A stretch of 64,000 nucleotides of DNA. It comes from Promethearchaeota archaeon. Lineage in GTDB: Archaea > Asgardarchaeota > Lokiarchaeia > Sigyniarchaeales > SOKP01. The stretch spans positions 62,001 to 126,000 of the forward strand of contig JAUVNS010000005.1 of NCBI GenBank assembly GCA_030599585.1, given 5' to 3'. The notes under the pieces were generated by a model, which ran no database searches, was not told where the DNA came from, and saw only the letters and a list, made by a program, of their open reading frames with translations. Position numbers and translations under genes: made by a program. This document shows, piece after piece, positions 55,876-62,671 of the stretch (positions within the stretch are counted from its first letter, which is position 1; every line of letters starts with the position of its first letter).

Positions 55876-56394
55876 TTAATAACTTTGACGGTCTAATATT
55901 TTTGTTGTTAATAATTCAAAAGCCTTCTGGACATTTTCTCCAGATTTACTTGAAATTTTAAGATAATCAAATAATTTGAAAGCATCTTGAAAATCTGAAG
56001 CGTAATCATCGGTTACCATGATATCTTCAGTTAGATCGTTTTTTGTTCCTAAAAAAAGAATAGGCAAATCAGGATCACCTCTACGGCAAAGAGTTACCCA
56101 CTCTTCTAGTTTTTCTAAAGTCATTGGACGAGTTAAATCAAAAAGTAGTAAAGCTCCTTTCGCACCTAACACATAACTCTCTAACAGAAATCTAAACCTT
56201 TGTTGTCCTCCAAAATCCCATAATTGAAGTGTACAATGTTTGCTATCGATATTTACCTCTTTAAGAAAGAATTCCACCCCAATTGTCATCCTCGTTTCAG
56301 CACTAAACTTACCTTCTACGTAACGATGAAGAAGTGTGGTTTTTCCTACTCCTCCTTCTCCTGCAGTAAGTATTTTTAAGATAAACTTCTTCAT
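55876..56394 (-). CDS. Rab/Ras-like small GTPase
   Basis: This 172-residue GTPase closely resembles eukaryotic Rab proteins. G1 is AGEGGVGKTTL near 11, the switch-I Thr is in MTIGVEF near 38, G3 is LWDFGGQQRF near 58, G4 GTKNDL near 115 and G5 KISSKSG near 146. The WDxxGQ glutamine for hydrolysis is present. No C-terminal cysteine for prenylation is seen; it ends LDRQSY. The promoter is at about 56440. Confidence 0.93.
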   Translation of the reverse strand: MKKFILKILTAGEGGVGKTTLLHRYVEGKFSAETRMTIGVEFFLKEVNIDSKHCTLQLWDFGGQQRFRFLLESYVLGAKGALLLFDLTRPMTLEKLEEWVTLCRRGDPDLPILFLGTKNDLTEDIMVTDDYASDFQDAFKLFDYLKISSKSGENVQKAFELLTTKILDRQSY

Positions 56395-56755
56395 ATTTTC
56401 TTGTTTCTCGTTTTCTTAATTGTAGTTGTTATATTGTTGGTATTTATAGAGGTTATGAATATAAAATTTGCTAATTTTTCTTATTAAATGTTTAAAAATG
56501 TGTTTTAATATGTAATAAAAATTTTCATTTTTTACCTTTTTGATTTAGATAATTTAAATTCTATTTTTATTTTAAGGTTTTATTATCTTCTTAACTAATT
56601 TTAGTATCTTACACATATTTTATATTAATAATAAAATTTCTTCCATTAAATAAAGTCCGAAAGGCAATTATACAATTAGTATTTAATTTATTATTGCTTA
56701 TTGTTGATTAAGAAAATCATTGAAATTAGTTTTATCTCATATAAATGTGGTAGAA
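56395..56755. other. Intergenic region with divergent promoters, no gene seen
   Basis: Very AT-rich, with no coding-like frame and no RNA structure found by eye. The only clear element is the TATA box of the Rab-like GTPase on the minus strand near 56440-56450. A TTG at 56720 could extend the next gene by 12 codons but is not preferred. Confidence 0.5.
56440..56450 (-). promoter_or_regulatory. TATA box of the Rab-like GTPase gene
   Basis: On the minus strand the bases read CTATAAATACC, a good archaeal TATA element. The expected start site is about 25 bases downstream, near 56420, leaving a short leader before the ATG at 56394. Confidence 0.5.
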
Positions 56756-57034
56756 ATGAAAAAGAAAATACCTACTGAGGAAGAGTTAAATGAACTAGGA
56801 GTTAAATCCTGGGGCACATGGGAAAAAGAAAAAAGCGTTTTTGATTGGTCTTACAGCGATACTGAAACCTGTTATATTCTAGAAGGAGAGGTAGAAGTTA
56901 CTGATAATTCTACTGGCGAAAAACTCGAATTTAAAAAGGGAGATTTAGTTCAGTTTCCTAAAGGATTAGAATGCGTCTGGAATGTCAAAAAACCAGTTAG
57001 AAAATATTATAATTTCGGAGATTTGAAAATTTAA
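56756..57034 (+). CDS. DUF861/EutQ-like cupin
   Basis: A 92-residue single-domain cupin (from ATG 56756; TTG 56720 is an alternative). The family core W-x-x-x-x-FDWSYSDTETCYILEG is near residues 20-40, followed by KKGDLVQFPKGLECVWNV. Similar proteins are annotated as DUF861, sometimes attached to ethanolamine-utilisation genes, with mainly unknown substrates. It is isolated here. Confidence 0.82.
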   Translation: MKKKIPTEEELNELGVKSWGTWEKEKSVFDWSYSDTETCYILEGEVEVTDNSTGEKLEFKKGDLVQFPKGLECVWNVKKPVRKYYNFGDLKI

Positions 57035-57185
57035 CAAGATTTACTTTTTTTTAAAATTTTTAATTGTTTCTGGTCAGTACACAAATCATTAAATAATCAG
57101 TTGATGAAATAATATTGAGATCCTATTATTTTTTGTTAGGTTAACAAATTACAAGTAAATAATAGAATTTAACCAAGTACTTTAG

Positions 57186-59297
57186 GTGAAACATATAGCT
57201 AACCTCGGAATAAAGCATTTCCTCTTGGATGAGAACATTAATCAGTTTTTCAACAGTATACCTATTCCATCATATATTTGGCAGAAAACTGAAAACGACT
57301 TTATATTGATTGATTATAACAACGCAGCTTTAAAAGTTACCAAAGGGAAGATTAAGGATCTCCTTCACGAAAAAGCTTCTGTAGTACATAAGGATCGACC
57401 TGATATCATAGATGCAATAAATAAATGTTTTCGTGAAAATAAAAGCGTTTCAGAAAAACTAGAATATCTTATGAAAACGACTGGAGAAAAGGTATTTATT
57501 TCTCTAAAAATTTACCACTTTCCTCCTGATCTGATAGTTGTTCATATAAAAGATATAACCCAATGGAAATTGGCAGAGAAAAAACTTAAAAACTCTGAGG
57601 AGAAGTATAAATTGTTATTCGAAAAGTCTCCAATTCCTATTGTGATTACTGATTTTAAGGGTATCATAATTGATTGTAATAAAGCTACTGAGCAACAGTT
57701 TGGTTACTTTAAAAAATATCTCTGCGGAAAAAACTACTTAAATTTAGGGATATATTCTCCGGATTTAATTCCATTACTTAAAGAAAGAATATCTCAACTA
57801 GAACGGGGCGAATCAACTAAACCCTTCGAACTTGAAATAACTAAAAAGGACGGAAGTATATCGTGGATATATAATCAAATGTCTTTAGTTAATGCGGGGG
57901 GGGGAAAATTGATTCAATCTTTTATAATGGATATCACGGAGCGAAAAAATTTCGAAAAAAAAATTCAGCGCAAACTTGAGAACGAAAAATTCATTTCCAC
58001 GATTTCTTCGAGTCTAATTCGTACTGTAGACATTGATAGAGCAGTAAGCAAGGCAGTCCTAGAAATGGGGGTTTTTATTGGAGCTGTACGCGCTTATATA
58101 TTACTATTCAACGAAGAAGAATCGCTTGAGTTTTACATTCAAGAATGGTGCCTTGAAGAAGTAGAACCTCAATTGATTAACTTAACGACTATAAGTAAAA
58201 ATAGATTTCCTTGGATATTTGATGTAGGGAGCAAAAATGAAATGATACTGATTAAGAACTTATCAGAAATTCCAAAGGAAGCAATCAAAACTAAGGAAGA
58301 ATTGGAAAAATTGAATATAAAATCTTTACTTGGTTTTCCAATTACTATAAACAAGGAATCCTATGGATATATAGGATTCGACAATATTCAAAATATAAGT
58401 GAATGGGAAAAAAAGGATTTCGAGATTTTTAAAACGACTTCTGAGATTATTGGTAATGCGTTAGAACGCAAATGGGCTGAAGAAACTTTAAAAGGAAGTC
58501 ATCAATTGCTTGCTGGTGTTATTTCTTCTTTAACTGAAGTAATTTATCTTGTGGATAACCATTTTAATGTTGTTTGGGCTAACAATGTAGCAAAACAAAT
58601 GTTTGGTTCACGATTAACAGGAAAAAAATGTTATGGAGTATTTTCACATAGGGGTAAACCATGTAAAGAATGTCTAGCTGTTGAAACATTTGAAGATGGA
58701 AAAATACATGAAAAAGAGAAAATCCTGACAAATATAGATGGGAAAAAGAAAATTTACTGGAGTACATCAAGCGTAGCAGGTTTTAACATAGAGGGAGAAA
58801 GGGAGTTAGCCGTTTTGATACTTCGAGACATCACAGAAAACAAAAAGATGGAAAAATCATTGATTGAATCTGAAAATAACTTAAGGTTGCTGAATAAAAG
58901 CCTTCTTGAAAAAATAGAAGAAAGAACCAAAGAATTAAAGATGTCTGAAGAGACATATAAGAAAATATTAAATGATTTAGACGTTGGATTTTACAAAGGT
59001 GAGTTCAAGGGTAAATTATTAATGCATAATTCTGCTCTCAACACTATCTTAGGATTAGATACATCGATATCTCTAATTGGTTCTACATCAACTCGGTTTT
59101 TTAATGATTTAAACGTACAAAAGCGTTATGATGATGAATTATTGGAGAAAGGTTATGTTACTAATTTTAAAGCCCAACTCAAGAATTCCAAAGGGGAGAG
59201 TATAACAGTTCATTTAAATTCTCACTTGATAAGGGATCATGAAGGTAATCCCAAAGAGGTCGAAGGAATTATTGTTAAATTTATAGAAGAAACCTAA
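57186..59297 (+). CDS. PAS-PAS-GAF-PAS-PAS sensor protein without kinase domain
   Basis: The 703-residue protein has PAS-like domains at about 10-125, 135-255, 435-555 and 590-700, separated by a GAF domain at about 265-430 (GAVRAYILLFNEEESLEF). Coiled-coil joints follow the GAF and PAS domains (KNFEKKIQRKLENEK, NKSLLEKIEERTKELKMSEE). The protein ends right after the last PAS, with no histidine kinase, phosphatase or HTH output. It begins at GTG 57186. It probably senses a small ligand or redox and acts through a separate partner. Confidence 0.8.
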   Translation: MKHIANLGIKHFLLDENINQFFNSIPIPSYIWQKTENDFILIDYNNAALKVTKGKIKDLLHEKASVVHKDRPDIIDAINKCFRENKSVSEKLEYLMKTTGEKVFISLKIYHFPPDLIVVHIKDITQWKLAEKKLKNSEEKYKLLFEKSPIPIVITDFKGIIIDCNKATEQQFGYFKKYLCGKNYLNLGIYSPDLIPLLKERISQLERGESTKPFELEITKKDGSISWIYNQMSLVNAGGGKLIQSFIMDITERKNFEKKIQRKLENEKFISTISSSLIRTVDIDRAVSKAVLEMGVFIGAVRAYILLFNEEESLEFYIQEWCLEEVEPQLINLTTISKNRFPWIFDVGSKNEMILIKNLSEIPKEAIKTKEELEKLNIKSLLGFPITINKESYGYIGFDNIQNISEWEKKDFEIFKTTSEIIGNALERKWAEETLKGSHQLLAGVISSLTEVIYLVDNHFNVVWANNVAKQMFGSRLTGKKCYGVFSHRGKPCKECLAVETFEDGKIHEKEKILTNIDGKKKIYWSTSSVAGFNIEGERELAVLILRDITENKKMEKSLIESENNLRLLNKSLLEKIEERTKELKMSEETYKKILNDLDVGFYKGEFKGKLLMHNSALNTILGLDTSISLIGSTSTRFFNDLNVQKRYDDELLEKGYVTNFKAQLKNSKGESITVHLNSHLIRDHEGNPKEVEGIIVKFIEET

Positions 59298-59836
59298 GAA
59301 TACCTTTTTTTATCTCTATATTCTTTAACTGATACCTTTCTTCCTTTTAATCTATCGTTATTTATTAAGGTGTCTTCGATTGCTTTAATTTCCGCTCTTG
59401 TATTAATCTCAATGTTTTTCAGCTGCTCGAGGATTTCCTTTTCACCCAGCCCTTTATTATAAAACACCTTGAATCTCTTAATCACTTTCTCACTATAAAA
59501 AGAATAGTGCCCGTTATAAAAAATAATCAGCCAATCCTTCTTATTTTGATTTTTTGATAATTTGTACATTTTTTCTTGTACTTGAGCTAAGGGGCGTTTT
59601 AATCTTCGCGCCACTAGTTTATCTTCAATTACATTGATATTGCCTAAAAATTTATTCAATTTCTTAGAAAACATTAAAGTGGGAACATAGGAAATACCAA
59701 ATAAGACTATAGTAATAATTGTAATAATTATAGCAGCGATTTGATTGAAGAAAAATACGATGAGAATAATAACTATAAGAATTATGAACCACTTTCTTCC
59801 AATTGTCTTTAATGCTTTTGCAAATTTTCCGGGCAT
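59294..59836 (-). CDS. Membrane-associated protein, unknown
   Basis: 180 residues from ATG 59836 (MPGKFAKALKTIG); TTG 59848 would add four. Two adjacent hydrophobic helices lie near the N-terminus (about 12-52), followed by a basic, helical cytosolic part. It contains NQNKKDWLIIFYNGHYSFYS and ends in lysine/arginine-rich helices. The end overlaps the PAS sensor gene by 4 bases (convergent). Family not recognised. Confidence 0.6.
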   Translation of the reverse strand: MPGKFAKALKTIGRKWFIILIVIILIVFFFNQIAAIIITIITIVLFGISYVPTLMFSKKLNKFLGNINVIEDKLVARRLKRPLAQVQEKMYKLSKNQNKKDWLIIFYNGHYSFYSEKVIKRFKVFYNKGLGEKEILEQLKNIEINTRAEIKAIEDTLINNDRLKGRKVSVKEYRDKKRYS

Positions 59837-59925
59837 ATAAATCTTCAACTTAGAGTTAATCTACTCTTAATATATCTTATAATGTATACTTTAAAAACAT
59901 TATTTATAAGAAAATAACAAAATCA

Positions 59926-59945
59926 GTGATAATCATTAACCACAT
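59926..59945 (-). repeat. Outer inverted-repeat arm (downstream side) of the 5S locus
   Basis: Complementary to 60104-60122 apart from a few bases in the middle: GTGATA...TTAACCACAT on the plus strand against ATGTGGTTAA...TATCAC. In the RNA the two arms close a long stem around the permuted 5S sequence, about 16 pairs with one small internal mismatch. Confidence 0.8.
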
Positions 59946-59951
59946 TTACGA

Positions 59952-60078
59952 TTCCGGGTTCGGATGGTACCGGGTACTATCCTGAATTACCATGACCGTA
60001 GCCGAAGCTACAGTTTGCAAGTTCCCATAGATTTTCAACTACAGTACTATCTGCAACGCAAAACAGTTTAACTTCCGG
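59952..60078 (-). rRNA. Circularly permuted 5S rRNA (3' half, UUCG loop, 5' half)
   Basis: On the minus strand, 60078-60007 reads as the 3' half of an archaeal 5S rRNA: CCGGAAGUUAAACUG (helix III/loop B/helix II), then GCGUUGCAG and AGUACUG of loop E, ending CUGUAG. The loop 60006-60003 is UUCG. Then 60002-59952 reads as the 5' half: GCUACGGU (helix I 5' strand), GGUAAUUCAG (helix II), CCGG (helix III) and loop C UACCAUCCGAAC, ending CCGGAA. Pairs supporting it are helix I 60014-60007 with 60002-59995, helix IV UUGCA (60056-60052) with UGCAA (60019-60015), helix V CUGUAG (60044-60039) with CUAUGG (60030-60025), and loop C closing CCGG/CCGG. Joining at the shared CCGGAA gives 51+66=117 nt, the normal 5S length. 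Helix II has two U-U mismatches. No ordinary 5S order exists nearby. Confidence 0.85.
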
Positions 60079-60103
60079 CGTTGTAGCTAATTGCTACGAG
60101 ATT

Positions 60104-60122
60104 ATGTGGTTAAAACTATCAC
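60104..60122 (-). repeat. Outer inverted-repeat arm (upstream side) of the 5S locus
   Basis: Pairs with 59926-59945. Between this arm and the 5S part lies a small hairpin GUAGC-AAUUA-GCUAC (60097-60083). Confidence 0.8.
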
Positions 60123-60143
60123 TAACAACCATTTTATAACTTT

Positions 60144-60156
60144 GGCTATATTATCG
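60144..60156 (-). promoter_or_regulatory. Candidate TATA box of the permuted 5S locus
   Basis: CGATAATATAGCC on the minus strand is centred about 26 bases before 60124, just where the outer stem begins (60122). A second candidate, GTTATAAAAT, is at 60140-60131. Also noted: an 8-bp inverted pair ACAACCAT/ATGGTTGT brackets this region. Confidence 0.4.
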
Positions 60157-60363
60157 TAAAATGCTTCATTTATATGGTTGTAAGTAATAGGAATAGTACA
60201 AGCTAGTAATTAAACTTTTTCATAATAAATCGTTAAACTTAAAAGACTATATATTGAATTGTTAGTTTTCTACATATCCCTTAAGATTTTTTTTATATGT
60301 ACTCATCTTATAAATAATTAAAAATAAGCATATGATTAAAAAGCTAAAACTCAAATATTTATT

Positions 60364-60591
60364 ATGCCACTTAGATTTAACACCTGTCCTTATTGTAATC
60401 AGAGGATAGTGTTTAGGATAGATGAAAAAGATGTAAATACCTCTCATTATCCCGCTCCGATTTATATTCATCATGTAAGCGAATCTTGTGGAAAAACATC
60501 AACTTTTTATGTCGATAGTCTTTTACGGGTGTCTTATAAAGAGCTAGAGAAGAAATCTGGGGCAATAAAAACATTAAAAACAATAGATTAA
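60364..60591 (+). CDS. Small zinc-ribbon-like protein
   Basis: A 75-residue protein with CPYCNQRIVFRID near residue 8 and a single later Cys/His group (HHVSESCG). A CxxC and a downstream Cys/His are typical of small zinc ribbons. The C-terminal part is helical. It lies between the 5S locus and the aIF2 gamma gene. Function unknown. Confidence 0.65.
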   Translation: MPLRFNTCPYCNQRIVFRIDEKDVNTSHYPAPIYIHHVSESCGKTSTFYVDSLLRVSYKELEKKSGAIKTLKTID

Positions 60592-60727
60592 CATTTCTCC
60601 CTAAGTCTTTATGAAAATCTTATTATTTGACGATTAATTAATTTACAATACTGCTTACAATTTTTGTAGCGAGTTAAGAACATTTTTTAAAATTATTATT
60701 AACTAAAGTAGAATATTTTAGGCTGAT

Positions 60728-62314
60728 ATGACTAACGATTTAGAAAAAGTTTCCGGAATAGGTAAAGCAACAGCAGACAGATTGAGAACGGCTGGCATTG
60801 ATACAGTTGAAAAATTAGCTTCAACGACAACAGAAGAATTAACTGAATTAAAAATTAAGGGAGTAGGCGAATCTACAGCTTCAAAGTATATTAAAAACGC
60901 TCAAAAATTAATTAAAGAAAAATCACCTGATCTTGAACCTCAAATAAAGAAAGAAGATCCTCCATCCAAGCCGGAAAAACATCAAAAACTTGAACCATCT
61001 AAAAAACAAAAGTCTGAACCAACTAAAAAACAAAAGCCAGCAAAAAGTGGAACTCTTAAAGAATTAATAAAAAAACAAGCAGAATGTAATATTGGACTAG
61101 TCGGCCATGTCGATCACGGTAAAACTACCCTAGTTAAAGCCCTTACGGGTGATTGGACTGATAGACACTCTGAAGAACAAGAACGGGGTATTTCTATTAA
61201 ATTAGGATATTCTAACGCAACAATTCTATATTGTCCTGAGTGCGACGAATATTTAACATACTATATGGCGGAGGTTGCTAGAAAAAAAGGACAACCTAGA
61301 TATAATTGTCCAAACTGTTCAAAAACCTTAGAATTTAAAAGAAATATCTCCTTTGTTGATGCTCCAGGTCACGAAATTTTAATGGCTACTATGTTGAGCG
61401 GGGCTTCTTTAATGAACGGTGCTTGTTTGTTAATTTCAGCTGATGAGAAATGTCCTCAACCACAAACTAGAGAACATTTAGAAGCGTTAAATATTGCTAG
61501 TATAAAAAACATCATAATTATCCAAAATAAAATTGATGCTGTTTCAAAAGAACAAGCTTTAGAAAATTATAAACAGATTAAAGAATTTGTGAAGGGTACT
61601 ATCGCTCAAAATGCACCTATTATTCCAGTTTCTGCCGTGTTTGGAGCAAATCTTAATTTAATCGTTCGAGCGTTTGAAGAAATAATTAAATCACCTGTAA
61701 TTCATGAGGACGAGGAGTTCCAATTTCTAGTTGCTCGTTCATTCGATATAAATCGCCCCGGCACACAAATTAACGATTTAAATGGTGGTGTTATTGGTGG
61801 ATCGGTTTTAAAAGGAACGGTTAAAGTTGGAGAAGAAATTGAGATCAGACCGGGATTACGAGTTAAAAATAAATATAAACCCATCAGAACCAAAATAGTT
61901 AGCATAAGTCAAGGATCTAATTTTTTAGAAGAAGCCAAGCCAGGAGGATTAATTGGATTAGGAACTATGTTAGATCCTGCTATGACGCGGGGAGATTCTC
62001 TTATAGGACACTTAGTTGGTAGACCGGGCACACTGCCTGAAATACTCTCTGAAGTCGAAGTTCAAGTAAATCTTATGGAAAGAGTGCTAGGTACCGAGGT
62101 TCAGATGAAAGTTCAACAGTTGAAACACAACGAGAAGTTATTACTCGTCGTTGGAACGGAAAAAACAGCTGGAACTGTAATAAAAATCTTAAAAGATTCA
62201 TATATTCTTAGTTTGAACCCTCCAATTTGTGCTCCAGTGAATTCAATTTTTGCGATTTCAAGAATTATAAATCGCCGTTATCGTTTAATAGGTTATGGTA
62301 AGGAGATAATCTAA
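60728..62314 (+). CDS. Translation initiation factor aIF2 gamma with N-terminal helix-hairpin-helix extension
   Basis: The GTPase core from residue about 118 has P-loop GHVDHGKTTL near 125, G3 VDAPGHE near 209 and G4 QNKID near 260, with the aIF2-gamma zinc knuckle CPEC...CPNC near 175-195. Beta-barrel domains 2 and 3 follow, so this is aIF2 gamma, which carries initiator Met-tRNA to the ribosome. Residues 1-60 form tandem helix-hairpin-helix elements (SGIGKATADRLRTAGI, IKGVGESTASKYIK), joined by a proline/lysine-rich linker (60-115). No internal start near residue 115 is seen, so the extension is real. Confidence 0.95.
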   Translation: MTNDLEKVSGIGKATADRLRTAGIDTVEKLASTTTEELTELKIKGVGESTASKYIKNAQKLIKEKSPDLEPQIKKEDPPSKPEKHQKLEPSKKQKSEPTKKQKPAKSGTLKELIKKQAECNIGLVGHVDHGKTTLVKALTGDWTDRHSEEQERGISIKLGYSNATILYCPECDEYLTYYMAEVARKKGQPRYNCPNCSKTLEFKRNISFVDAPGHEILMATMLSGASLMNGACLLISADEKCPQPQTREHLEALNIASIKNIIIIQNKIDAVSKEQALENYKQIKEFVKGTIAQNAPIIPVSAVFGANLNLIVRAFEEIIKSPVIHEDEEFQFLVARSFDINRPGTQINDLNGGVIGGSVLKGTVKVGEEIEIRPGLRVKNKYKPIRTKIVSISQGSNFLEEAKPGGLIGLGTMLDPAMTRGDSLIGHLVGRPGTLPEILSEVEVQVNLMERVLGTEVQMKVQQLKHNEKLLLVVGTEKTAGTVIKILKDSYILSLNPPICAPVNSIFAISRIINRRYRLIGYGKEII

Positions 62315-62341
62315 AGAAACATTGACAAATTCTGATAACTT

Positions 62342-62671
62342 TTATTGAGAGTAAGAAAGAAAAATTTCTCTGATTTTACCTTTCACTAATTTTAATGAAG
62401 TATCTGCTTTATCAAAAATGTTTTGCAGAGTATTAATTACATCGACATCACTATTAGAATCAATTACTTTTGAAATTTTTTGACTTGTTTCGTATAGGAT
62501 TAAAGTATCTCCGATTTTTGCTAAATAGTGAAGAACAATCTTAATTTTTATTTCTTTAGATAAATCAGTCTCGTCTTTTATCTCTTTAAATTCATAAAAC
62601 ACTTGATCCATTATTCTCTTGTCGAGAAAACTTAAGAAATTTTCAATGTCATCGATGAAAATTACTATCAA
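62342..62671 (-). CDS. Hypothetical helical protein
   Basis: A 109-residue, strongly helical, acidic protein, starting at TTG 62671 that overlaps the stop of the upstream gene (TTGA). This suggests translational coupling to the membrane protein upstream. It has no motif or cysteine. Confidence 0.55.
   Translation of the reverse strand: MIVIFIDDIENFLSFLDKRIMDQVFYEFKEIKDETDLSKEIKIKIVLHYLAKIGDTLILYETSQKISKVIDSNSDVDVINTLQNIFDKADTSLKLVKGKIREIFLSYSQ

Noticed and set aside
59940-60110. Region first read as a terminator or an inverted-repeat mobile element
   Set aside because: The internal sequence aligns piece by piece with 5S rRNA, and no transposase is present.
60125-60181. Inverted repeat ACAACCAT/ATGGTTGT upstream of the 5S locus
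   Set aside because: Only 8 bp with an AT-rich spacer; recorded as a note but not supported as an operator.
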